From Burkholderia sp. S171 (GTDB lineage: Bacteria; Pseudomonadota; Gammaproteobacteria; Burkholderiales; Burkholderiaceae): 64,000 bases of DNA. The notes beneath the pieces were generated by a model. It searched no databases. It was not told the origin of the DNA and saw only the letters and a list, made by a program, of their open reading frames with translations. A program made the position numbers and the translations under genes. Where the stretch lies: the NCBI RefSeq assembly GCF_009766085.1, contig NZ_LMUF01000047.1:199607-263606 (forward strand), written 5' to 3'. Every line of letters begins with the position of its first letter. Within the stretch, counting starts at the first letter, position 1. This document shows positions 1-7,721 of this stretch, in pieces.

Positions 1-119
1 CGACATTGAGAGTAGCAACCCGGCATTGACTCCAACCGCTAACCCCAAAACCTGGCACTAACCCCACCCACCAACACCAAACCCCCCCGTCCACCGGCGC
101 GAGCGAAAATCCCAAACAC
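1..119. other. C-rich edge segment without a recognisable gene
   Basis: The first 119 bases lie downstream of the minus-strand MFS gene. They are rich in C runs and show no convincing coding frame or hairpin. They may belong to a gene or intergenic region continuing outside the window. Confidence 0.4.
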
Positions 120-1424
120 CTACGAAAGAAGCTTAGCGCCACGCGTCTCCGGCAATGTCAGCGCAGCCAAAATCACCACACCATACGCCGCCGCTGCGAA
201 CGTCCCAATGGCGATACCCAGGGACATTTTCTGAGCAACAAAACCGATCAGGAATGGAAACGTCGCGCCAACCGCACGGCCGAAGTTGTAGCAAAACCCC
301 TGACCAGAACCCCGTATCCGAGTAGGGAACAACTCAGTCATAAACGCACCCATCCCGGCAAAGATCCCTGATGCAAAAAAGCCGAGCGGAAAGCCGAGGA
401 TCAAGAGCAAGGTGTTGCTCATCGGCACCCGGGTATAGACCAGCGCAATGCCCATAGAAGCCAGCGCAAACACGATGAAGTTGAGCCTCCTGCCGAAGCG
501 ATCGCTGAGAAATGCACCGCACAGATACCCTGCATACGATCCAGCAATCACCACCGCCAGATAACCGCCCGTGCCAACGACGCTCAGGTGTTGCTCGGTC
601 TTCAAGTAAGTCGGTAGCCACGTAGTGATGGCGTAATAACCGCCTTGCGTGCCGGTCGCGAGAATGGCCGTGCGCAGCGTGGTCAGCCAGATACCGGGGC
701 CGAAGATCTCAAGAAACGAGCTGCGATCGTTCGCTTCCAATTCACGTTGCTTCTGTTGTTTATGGACTTCGGGTTCGTCAACAAGACGACGGATCATGAT
801 CACGAACGGTGCGGGCAAGATCCCGAGCGCAAACAGCGCGCGCCACGCGATATCACCGGGCAGGAACGAAAACACCAGCGTATAGAGACCGGCGGCGACC
901 GCCCAGCCAATGGCCCAGCCCGCCTGCACCATGCCCACCGCCTTGCCGCGATCGCGCGGCCGGATGACCTCGCCGATCAACACCGCGCCTGCCGTCCACT
1001 CGCCACCGAAGCCGAACCCCATCAAGCCGCGTGCAACCAGCAACTGCGTGTAGTTCTGAGCAAACGCGCAGACGAGGGTGAAGAACGCGAACCAGAGGAT
1101 GGTGATCTGCAACGTCTTCACGCGGCCGATGCGATCCGACAAAATGCCCGCGACCCAACCGCCGAGTGCTGACGTCAGCAGCGTCACCGTTCCGATTAAT
1201 CCAGCTTCGCCCTTGCTCAACCCCCAGGTTGCTATCAGCGTAGGGATCACGAAGCTCAGGAACTGCGTGTCCATGGCGTCGAGTCCATAGCCTATCTTGC
1301 AGCTCCAGAACGCGCGCTTCTCGCTTGGGGTCGTGTGTTTGTACCAGCCGAACATGCCGCTGCTGGCGGGTTCGTCGGGTAGCACTTCAACTTGCGTGCT
1401 CGCATAGCCTGCTTCGGTATTCAT
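120..1424 (-). CDS. MFS transporter, sugar-acid/aromatic-acid symporter type
   Basis: A 434-residue inner-membrane carrier of the major facilitator superfamily with about 12 hydrophobic segments. The loop 2-3 signature GILSDRIGRVKT and its second-half copy FLSDRFGRR are present, as is an RGxxGFGFGGEW segment typical of the sialate/aromatic acid:H+ symporter branch. A TTG further upstream is in frame, but I chose the ATG at 1424 because GGAG lies six bases before it. It begins 29 bases after the DUF1445 gene on the same strand, so the two are probably one operon and the carrier may import that enzyme's substrate. The substrate itself cannot be read from sequence. Confidence 0.85.
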   Translation of the reverse strand: MNTEAGYASTQVEVLPDEPASSGMFGWYKHTTPSEKRAFWSCKIGYGLDAMDTQFLSFVIPTLIATWGLSKGEAGLIGTVTLLTSALGGWVAGILSDRIGRVKTLQITILWFAFFTLVCAFAQNYTQLLVARGLMGFGFGGEWTAGAVLIGEVIRPRDRGKAVGMVQAGWAIGWAVAAGLYTLVFSFLPGDIAWRALFALGILPAPFVIMIRRLVDEPEVHKQQKQRELEANDRSSFLEIFGPGIWLTTLRTAILATGTQGGYYAITTWLPTYLKTEQHLSVVGTGGYLAVVIAGSYAGYLCGAFLSDRFGRRLNFIVFALASMGIALVYTRVPMSNTLLLILGFPLGFFASGIFAGMGAFMTELFPTRIRGSGQGFCYNFGRAVGATFPFLIGFVAQKMSLGIAIGTFAAAAYGVVILAALTLPETRGAKLLS

Positions 1425-1453
1425 GGGTTTCTCCAAGGTTCGTGAGCGTGCGC

Positions 1454-2224
1454 TCAGAGCACAGCGAGCGATGAGTTAGGGATATCGGTCATAAGCATAT
1501 GGCCCGGCCGATGCGCAATAGCGAACGGCAGGCGCGCGCTTTCTATAGCGCTTTGCGGCGTCACGCCGCACGCCCAGAACACAGGTATCTCGTGCTCGTG
1601 AATGGACACCGGTTGACCGTAGTCGGGCTGCATCAGGTCTTCAATGCCGAGCACCGCCGGGCTGCCCAGATGCACCGGCGCACCGTGCACCGAAGGGAAG
1701 CGGCTCGTGATCTGGATGGCTCGGACTGCATGCGCGCCGCTCATGGGACGCATGGAGACAACCAGCTTGCCGCCGAACGGCCCAGCCGCCTGATTCAAGA
1801 TATTCGTCCGATACATGGGCACATTGACGCCCTCGTCGACATGTCGCAACGGGATGCGTTCGCGTGCCAGCATCTGCTCGAATGAGAAGGAGCAACCGAT
1901 GGCGAACACCACCAGATCGTCGCGCCAGAGTTCGACGATATCGTCGGGCTGCTCGCACAGCACGCCGTCGCGATACACGTTGTAGCCGGGAACGTCGGTG
2001 CGAATATCGAGGTCGCGGCCCAGCGCCGGGACGTTCCATTGGCCCGGTTCACCCACGCCAAGCAGCGGGCACGCCTTGGGGTTACGCACGCAAAACCGCA
2101 GGAAATCCTCTGCATAGGCGCTTGGGATGATGGCGAGATTGGCTTGCGCGAACTCACCGCAGTGACCGGCCGTCGGACCGGTAAAACGCTTGCTGCGGAC
2201 TTGCTGGCGGAAAAGATGCGGCAT
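1454..2224 (-). CDS. DUF1445 / YcsI-family putative hydro-lyase
   Basis: A 256-residue cytosolic protein of full family length. It carries the conserved DUF1445 blocks FAIGCSFSFE, the MSGAHAVRAIQITSRFP stretch, PVFWACGVTPQ and a C-terminal PGHMLMTD. The family is annotated as putative hydro-lyase and is related to mammalian D-glutamate cyclase, so a dehydration or cyclisation on a small carboxylic acid is plausible. It is the first gene of a two-gene operon with the MFS carrier, and a chemoreceptor gene diverges from it. The set therefore looks like sensing, uptake and conversion of one organic acid. The substrate is inferred only in general terms. Confidence 0.85.
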   Translation of the reverse strand: MPHLFRQQVRSKRFTGPTAGHCGEFAQANLAIIPSAYAEDFLRFCVRNPKACPLLGVGEPGQWNVPALGRDLDIRTDVPGYNVYRDGVLCEQPDDIVELWRDDLVVFAIGCSFSFEQMLARERIPLRHVDEGVNVPMYRTNILNQAAGPFGGKLVVSMRPMSGAHAVRAIQITSRFPSVHGAPVHLGSPAVLGIEDLMQPDYGQPVSIHEHEIPVFWACGVTPQSAIESARLPFAIAHRPGHMLMTDIPNSSLAVL

Positions 2225-2626
2225 GGTTCAGGTCCCTAACGAATGCAACGAATTGGCGATGAGGCAATTGATGACATGCAGGTTAGGGTCGAAAAAAAAG
2301 CGGCGCCAGCGAGTTATTCCACCCACATGCGTAAAGGTTTTCTTAACAGTTTCATGCGGGTTTCCACGTAGCAGGGTGGGCACGCGTCGCTGGATAAATA
2401 AGCGCAGAGCGAGTCTGCATGCCTTTGTACATGGCGTTTCATTGCACAGACGCTGACGCTCCGAAGCGCATCAAATGCTCAGAAACACCCCACAAAAAAC
2501 ATCAATCAAACAGGCGCATTTTTTTGGCGGAGTTAATAATTCCTCCGGACTGCCGTTAAGCGAACCAGCGGGCTCGTTCTCCCGCGCCTCTCCTGACCGC
2601 AGTTCCTTTCAACTGGAAAACAAAAA
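2225..2626. other. Divergent intergenic region before the chemoreceptor
   Basis: About 400 bases separate the DUF1445 gene from the chemoreceptor. The stretch is less GC-rich than its flanks near 2460-2560 and should hold both promoters. I could not match a clear sigma-70 or sigma-28 promoter pair, and I see no ORF with a ribosome site. Confidence 0.4.
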
Positions 2627-4183
2627 ATGAACCGTCTGTCCTTGCGCCAGAAGTTATGGATGCCGCTGATTCTTTCGTGGTTCGGCCTTCTGACGCTGAC
2701 TGTCTGGCACGCTTACCAGACGCGTGACCTGCAGTTGTCGGAGCGTCACCGCGATCTCGGCGATATTGTCGCGATGTCGTATTCCATCGCCGCCGGCCTC
2801 GACAAACTGGCGCAGAGCGGCAAGATGTCCGTCGACGCCGCGAAGCAGGAAGCCATCGCACGGATTGGCGACTTGCGGTACGACGGCGGCGGTTACGTGA
2901 CGATCGTCGGGGCGAATTCGGTCATGATCATGCATCCCATCAGCCCGAAGCTGGACGGCAAGGACATGTCGGACTGGAAGGATGCGAAGGGCAATCCGCT
3001 CTACAAGGCCATTGCCGCGGCGGGTAGTTCTGCGGAAGGCGGAGGGTTCCTTGAATACTGGTGGCCGAAGCCGGGCGAGACCGAACCGAGTTCGAAGCTC
3101 GGTTATACGAAGCGTTATAAGCCGTGGGACTGGGACATGATTGCCGGTGCGTATCAGGACGATATCCAGGCCGCGTTCTATCGCACGCTCTTGCATTCGT
3201 TCCTGATGCTGTTCGCACTCGGTGCGGCTATTTCGCTGTTTGCGTCGCTGGCCATCAAGAGCGTGCGCCGTTCGCTTGGCGGTGAGCCTGCAGCCGCTGC
3301 ACAGCTCGCGCGGCAGATTGCATCGGGCGACCTGACGGGGCGCATCGACGTGACGGCGGGTGACACGCAAAGCGTTATCTCGGCGATTGCTCATACCCGC
3401 GACAGCCTGGCGGGCACGGTATCGCGTGTGAAGGACGCTGCCGACGCCATCAAGCTTGCTGCAGCCGAAATTGCCAGCGGCAACGCGGACCTGTCGAGCC
3501 GCACCGAGCAACAGGCGGCGTCACTGCAAGAGACCGCGGCGGCCATGGACGAAATCACGTCCACGGTTCGGGCGAACGCCGAGAACGCGTCGCAAGCGAG
3601 TCAGGTGGCGGCAAGCGCGTCGGCGCAGGCGCTGCGGGGTGGAAACGTGGTCAATGATGTGGTCGAGAACGTGCGCGCGATTGCAACCAGTTCGAAGCAG
3701 GTTGCCGAGATCACGGCGGTAATCGACGGCATTGCATTTCAGACAAATATTCTCGCGCTGAATGCGGCGGTTGAAGCGGCGCGCGCCGGTGAAAACGGCC
3801 GCGGTTTTGCCGTGGTGGCAGGCGAAGTGCGCAGCCTCGCGCAACGCAGCGCGGCGGCGGCAAAAGAGATTCGGGTGCTAGTCGACACCTCGCTGACGCA
3901 GATCGAAAGCGGTGCCGGACTCGCCGAAAACGCGGGCAGGGCAATGGCCGATATCGTGACGGCGGTGAAACGCGTGACAACCATTGTTGAAGACATTGCG
4001 ACTGCGTCGAGCCAGCAAAGCGTGGGGATTGAAGAGGTCAACCGGGCGATCGCGCAGATGGACGGCACCACGCAACAGAACGCGGCGCTGGTCGAGCAGG
4101 CCGCTGCCGCAGCGAGTTCGATGAACGACCAGGCGCTGCGCCTGGGTGACGCCATGCAGTCGTTCCGGCTGTCGCCTGCATGA
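2627..4183 (+). CDS. Methyl-accepting chemotaxis protein with periplasmic Cache domain
   Basis: A 518-residue transmembrane chemoreceptor. Residues about 10-28 form TM1. A periplasmic single-Cache type 2 domain (about 35-180) contains GGGYVTIVG and a YxxxYKPWDWDMIAGAY segment. TM2 lies around 188-210, followed by HAMP and a long signalling coiled coil. The strictly conserved hairpin tip is visible as NILALNAAVEAARAGE followed by GRGFAVVAGEVR. The C terminus ends in RLSPA with no NWETF-type CheR tether. The ribosome site is weak (GGAAAA about 8 bases before ATG). The stop overlaps the next LysR start as ATGA, so receptor and regulator are translationally coupled. Cache_2 receptors usually bind small carboxylates; the ligand here is unknown. 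Confidence 0.93.
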   Translation: MNRLSLRQKLWMPLILSWFGLLTLTVWHAYQTRDLQLSERHRDLGDIVAMSYSIAAGLDKLAQSGKMSVDAAKQEAIARIGDLRYDGGGYVTIVGANSVMIMHPISPKLDGKDMSDWKDAKGNPLYKAIAAAGSSAEGGGFLEYWWPKPGETEPSSKLGYTKRYKPWDWDMIAGAYQDDIQAAFYRTLLHSFLMLFALGAAISLFASLAIKSVRRSLGGEPAAAAQLARQIASGDLTGRIDVTAGDTQSVISAIAHTRDSLAGTVSRVKDAADAIKLAAAEIASGNADLSSRTEQQAASLQETAAAMDEITSTVRANAENASQASQVAASASAQALRGGNVVNDVVENVRAIATSSKQVAEITAVIDGIAFQTNILALNAAVEAARAGENGRGFAVVAGEVRSLAQRSAAAAKEIRVLVDTSLTQIESGAGLAENAGRAMADIVTAVKRVTTIVEDIATASSQQSVGIEEVNRAIAQMDGTTQQNAALVEQAAAAASSMNDQALRLGDAMQSFRLSPA

Positions 4184-5112
4184 ATACACGCTTCCTCGAA
4201 ACTTTGGTGACGCTGGCTGAACTGGAAAGTTTCCGGGCGACGGCGCGTGCTATGCACGCCACGCCCGCGACCATTTCGCTACGCATCAAGTCGCTCGAGG
4301 ATGAGTTGAAGACCGAGCTGGTCGACCGTACCTCAACGGCGTTCCGTTTGACGACCGCGGGTCAGAGCCTGCTCGGGCTCGCACGAAACGTAGTCGATGC
4401 CGCGCGTGCATTGCGCGAGGCGGCGGGGCAGGAGGTGGTGGTCGGCGGCAAGCTGCGGTTGGGGGTGATCGAAACGGTGGTGCATAGCTGGCTGTCGCAC
4501 TACATCACGTATCTCAATGCGAACTATCCGAAGCTCGATGTGGATCTCACGGTTGACTCGAGTTCGGTGTTGCAGCGACGCCTGCTGAGCGGTGAACTTG
4601 ATCTCGTCATACGCGTTGAAGGGATCGACAGTACGAAGATTGCATCGAGTGCGGTTGCGAGTTACCCGGTGCGCTGGATCGCAAGACGTGGGCTGTTGTC
4701 GCGGCGCGCGACAGGGCTTGCATTGCGCGTGTTGCAACGGCCGATAGTCACGTTCGGTCGTGGAACGGCGCCGCAAGTGGCGTTGGAAAGCATCGTGCAT
4801 ACGCTGGCCCGGCAAGAGAACATGCGGCCCGAACAAACGCGTATTACGTGCTCTCCCTCGGTGGCCGCGATCGTTCAACTGGTGCGCGATGGATATGGCG
4901 TCGCCGGTATTCCCAGTCTTTTTGTCGCCAAGGAATTGCAAAGCGGCGAGTTTGTCGAGTTGCCGCTGAAGCCGGTTCCACCGCCAATTATTGTGTCGTT
5001 GTGCAAACCAGTCGATGCCAGCGTGATGGTGAACGCCGCAGCCAATGCGGCGCACATTGCGTGTTCCGCCTACTCCAAATCGATCAAAAAAGACTTCCTG
5101 GAAGGGCTTTAA
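4180..5112 (+). CDS. LysR-family transcriptional regulator
   Basis: A 310-residue regulator with an N-terminal winged helix-turn-helix (about residues 3-62, SFRATARAMHATPATISLRIKSLE) and a periplasmic-binding-protein-like effector domain beginning at LRLGVIETVVHSWL. The same LGVIE(T/S)VVH(S/T)WL motif occurs in the LysR at 15525, so these two are close paralogues. Its ATG overlaps the chemoreceptor stop by four bases. That unusual coupling suggests co-regulation with sensing of the same compound, perhaps the one handled by the upstream MFS/DUF1445 operon. Its stop codon overlaps that of the convergent GNAT gene. Confidence 0.92.
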   Translation: MNTRFLETLVTLAELESFRATARAMHATPATISLRIKSLEDELKTELVDRTSTAFRLTTAGQSLLGLARNVVDAARALREAAGQEVVVGGKLRLGVIETVVHSWLSHYITYLNANYPKLDVDLTVDSSSVLQRRLLSGELDLVIRVEGIDSTKIASSAVASYPVRWIARRGLLSRRATGLALRVLQRPIVTFGRGTAPQVALESIVHTLARQENMRPEQTRITCSPSVAAIVQLVRDGYGVAGIPSLFVAKELQSGEFVELPLKPVPPPIIVSLCKPVDASVMVNAAANAAHIACSAYSKSIKKDFLEGL

Positions 5113-5651
5113 CGTTCGCGCGCCGGCGCCTCGCGCTGGAAGACGACGGTAGGCTTGCCCTTGTACGTTGTTGTGCGACTTTGCGCAAACAAACATTTCC
5201 TTGCTAACGCAAGCGAGGGCGCATTCTCGGGCGAGATGATGCAGACAATCTCTCCTTCGGGCCAGCGTGTATCCGCCCACTGCAACGCGGCGCGGACGGC
5301 TTCGGTCCCGTAACCCTGTCCTTGCGACTCTGCCGTCAACATCCATCCAATCTCCGGTGCTTCATCGAATGCCGGGTCGATACCGCGCTTGTATTGCCCG
5401 AAACCGACCTCACCGATGAACGTGCCGCTGTGCTTCTCGCTGACGACCCAGTAGCCGAATCCCATCAATGCCCAATGCCCCGCGCTTCGAAGCAGGCGCG
5501 CCCACGCTTCTTCCTTCGTGAAGGCAGTGCCGGTGACGTGACGTACGACCGCGAGGTCCGACCACATGGCGTGAATGTCGTTGAAATCGGCTTGTTGCGG
5601 CGGACGCAGGATGAGGCGATCGGTTTTCAGGACGGTGGCGGAGTGGGACAT
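5109..5651 (-). CDS. GNAT family N-acetyltransferase (RimJ/RimL-like)
   Basis: A 180-residue acetyl-CoA-dependent acyltransferase of the type-3 acetyltransferase group. The start LKTDRLILRPP and the middle AEIGWMLTAESQGQGYGTEA are typical. The QGQGYGTEAV segment is the acetyl-CoA pyrophosphate loop and NAPSLALARKCLF is motif B. Members acetylate N-terminal amines of ribosomal proteins or small molecules; the target is not predictable here. Its TAA overlaps the TAA of the convergent LysR gene, leaving no room for a conventional terminator between them. Confidence 0.9.
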   Translation of the reverse strand: MSHSATVLKTDRLILRPPQQADFNDIHAMWSDLAVVRHVTGTAFTKEEAWARLLRSAGHWALMGFGYWVVSEKHSGTFIGEVGFGQYKRGIDPAFDEAPEIGWMLTAESQGQGYGTEAVRAALQWADTRWPEGEIVCIISPENAPSLALARKCLFAQSRTTTYKGKPTVVFQREAPARER

Positions 5652-5782
5652 GGTCGAAGCAGGTGAGCGTGATAGGCCAGGGCACCGTTAGCGGCGTAGC
5701 CTGATGGGAACAAGGAATATAACCGCTCGGGTCAGGACCGGAAAGTTTGAAAGCGCGTAGCAATTTTGAAGGCGTGCGACCT

Positions 5783-6685
5783 TCAAGCCATCGCGCCACT
5801 ATGCTCCGACACGAGCGTCTCGATCAACGCGCTCAGGTCGCGCGTTGCCTCATTACGCATGGTTGGCGCAACATGAAGCTCCAGTTCCGCCGGCGGCAGC
5901 GCTGGCAGTCCGTCCGTTTCGCCGAACGTGCGCCAGCATGCGGGCAGCGTCCGACGATCGATGATCGTCACTGCCGCGCCATGGTTCACCGCAATGCGGA
6001 TGCCGGTCGGACTCTGGCTCGTGTACACGAGTTGATAATCCCGGCTGATCGCGGTCAGCGCCTGTAATCCCCGTTGCCGATAAGTACAACTTTCGTCGAA
6101 GAGCGCGAGCGGCACCGGCGCATCCGCGCACAACACGAAATCGCGATGCGCCGCCCACACCAGCTCCTGACGCGCTAGGGGTTTTCCCCCGGCGCGCTCG
6201 CCATGCCGCACGACCAGCGCCAGATCAAGTTCACCCGCACCCAGCCGCTCCAGCAATTCCAGCGACGTCCGGCAATGAATATGCGGCCTTGCGCCGGGGC
6301 GCAATTCATAGAACGCCCGCAGCAATTCCGGCAACCACAGCTCCGCATAATCTTCCGGCAGCCCGAAACGAATCACATTGCCGCGGCTACCGCGCGTCAG
6401 CGACGCAATCGCCTCGTTTTGCACCTGCAAGATCCGCCGCGCGTGGATCAGGAAATTTTCGCCGTCGCTTGAGAGCGCGAAATGACGGCTGTTGCGCATG
6501 AACAGGTGCGCGCCAAGCCGTTCTTCGAGCGTCCGGATACGCAGGCTGATGGTCGATTGCGTGCGATGAAGCTGGCGCGCCGCCGCCGTAAAACCCCCGC
6601 TTTCAGCCACTACGACAAACGCACGGACGAGCTCCGCATCGAGTGAAGCGATCTTGGACCAATCGGGTTCGCTAATGGAATCCAT
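5783..6685 (-). CDS. LysR-family regulator divergent from the 2OG-oxygenase operon
   Basis: A 300-residue regulator. The helix-turn-helix (about residues 18-75) includes GGFTAAARQLHRTQSTISLRI, followed by a type 2 periplasmic-binding fold with VIRFGLPEDYAELWLPELL. An ORF extends upstream to 6877, but that would run through the divergent gene's control region, so the ATG at 6685 is preferred. It is divergent from the 2OG oxygenase at 6816 with 130 bases between them. LysR proteins normally repress themselves and activate the divergent operon in response to a pathway metabolite. It is therefore the likely regulator of the oxygenase/M24/betaine-importer unit. Confidence 0.92.
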   Translation of the reverse strand: MDSISEPDWSKIASLDAELVRAFVVVAESGGFTAAARQLHRTQSTISLRIRTLEERLGAHLFMRNSRHFALSSDGENFLIHARRILQVQNEAIASLTRGSRGNVIRFGLPEDYAELWLPELLRAFYELRPGARPHIHCRTSLELLERLGAGELDLALVVRHGERAGGKPLARQELVWAAHRDFVLCADAPVPLALFDESCTYRQRGLQALTAISRDYQLVYTSQSPTGIRIAVNHGAAVTIIDRRTLPACWRTFGETDGLPALPPAELELHVAPTMRNEATRDLSALIETLVSEHSGAMA

Positions 6686-6701
6686 CGGAAATACTCGCTT
6701 T

Positions 6702-6722
6702 CCAAAAGAAATTGGCCGCCAA
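6702..6722. promoter_or_regulatory. Candidate LysR operator with CCAAAA/TTGG palindromes
   Basis: Two overlapping dyads lie 17 bases beyond the LysR start: CCAAAAGAAATTGG (6702-6715) and TTGGCCGCCAA (6712-6722). Both are palindromic and sit in the short divergent region where a LysR protein should bind. Binding is inferred. Confidence 0.4.
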
Positions 6723-6790
6723 AAGATCGGGCCGTCGTTCGCACAATGTGTTCGCAGATTGTTGTTGAAGTCGCCCCGTAAATCCACTCG

Positions 6791-6807
6791 CCAAAATATC
6801 GATTTGG
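6791..6807. promoter_or_regulatory. Second CCAAA/TTTGG dyad overlapping the oxygenase ribosome site
   Basis: CCAAAATATCGATTTGG is an inverted repeat with CCAAA arms, related to the dyads at 6702-6722. It overlaps the first bases of the GGAG ribosome site (6806-6809) of the GTG-started oxygenase gene. Confidence 0.35.
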
Positions 6808-6815
6808 AGCCTGCC

Positions 6816-7703
6816 GTGGTTCTCTCTGTTTCACTTGCCGATGCTGAATGCCTTGATCTCAGCGATATCGTCAACACCGACCGCTATCCCCTGCATGACC
6901 CGGACAGCCCGCGCCTGAACGACCTGGTGGCTGCCTGCCGCGCGGAACTGGCCGCCAGCGGCAGCGCCGTGCTGCACGACTTCCTGCGCCCGGAGGCGCT
7001 GGAGCGGGCGCGCAACGAGGGTCGCGCGCTGGCCACGAAAACCTACTTTTCAACCCGTAAGGTGAACGCGTACTTTACCGCCGACGACCCCGCGCTGTCC
7101 GACGCCGATCCGCGCCGCATCTTCATGGACCGCACCAGCGGTTTCGTGACGCGCGACCTGATTCCGGCGGACGCCATCGTGCATCGCATCTATGTCGCCC
7201 AGGCGATGAAACGTTTGGTGGCGGATTGCCTGGGTGAAACGCGGGTGTGGGAATACGCCGATCCGTATGCGGGTCTGGTGCAAAACGTAATGCCGCCCGG
7301 GACCGAGCAGCCGTGGCATTACGACACGAACGAATTCATTGTTTCGATGATGACCCAGCAGCCCACCGCCGGCGGCGACTTCGAATACTGCCCGAACATT
7401 CGCACGCCGCAAGGCGAGAACTACGAAGGCGTCGGCCGCGTGGTACGAGGGGAAACCCGCGAAGCAATCAACATCATCACCTTGCGTCCGGGCGACCTGC
7501 AATTGTTCAAGGGCCGCTTTTCGCTGCACCGCGTCACGCAGGTAGCGGGCGAGGTCGAGCGCCACACGGCCATCTTCGCGTACTCGCAAAAGCCTGGCGT
7601 GATCGGACGGCTTGAACGGACACGCCAGTTATACGGCCGTGTTTCCGAAGCTCATCTGGAGGCCGAGCAACGGCTCGTTCGCGCCGATAGCCTTGTCGAT
7701 TAA
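6816..7703 (+). CDS. Fe(II)/2-oxoglutarate oxygenase of the BesD/HalD fold with intact HxD triad
   Basis: A 295-residue non-heme iron oxygenase. Iron ligands appear as H168-Y-D170 (in WHYDTNEF) and H238 (in FSLHRVTQV), with R249 eleven residues later as the likely 2-oxoglutarate carboxylate anchor. The sequence style and the GGDFEYCP and PGDLQLFKGR blocks match BesD/HalD amino-acid halogenases. Those carry Gly in place of the Asp so that chloride can bind; here Asp is present, so hydroxylation is more likely than chlorination. I chose the GTG at 6816 (GGAG six bases before) because an in-frame ATG at 6654 would overlap the divergent LysR gene. It is first in the operon with the DddP-like gene and betaine importer. 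The substrate is probably an amino acid or betaine, by inference. Confidence 0.82.
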   Translation: MVLSVSLADAECLDLSDIVNTDRYPLHDPDSPRLNDLVAACRAELAASGSAVLHDFLRPEALERARNEGRALATKTYFSTRKVNAYFTADDPALSDADPRRIFMDRTSGFVTRDLIPADAIVHRIYVAQAMKRLVADCLGETRVWEYADPYAGLVQNVMPPGTEQPWHYDTNEFIVSMMTQQPTAGGDFEYCPNIRTPQGENYEGVGRVVRGETREAINIITLRPGDLQLFKGRFSLHRVTQVAGEVERHTAIFAYSQKPGVIGRLERTRQLYGRVSEAHLEAEQRLVRADSLVD

Positions 7704-7721
7704 CTCTTATCAAACCCCCAC

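Noticed and set aside
2225..2626. Sigma-28 promoter for the chemoreceptor
   Set aside because: A TAAAGGTT at about 2334 has no matching GCCGATAA-type partner at the right spacing.
2654..3511. 285-codon antisense frame over the chemoreceptor
   Set aside because: Shadow frame; the chemoreceptor is unambiguous.
4333..5346. 337-codon antisense frame over the LysR at 4180
   Set aside because: Crosses two convergent real genes and has no recognisable domain.
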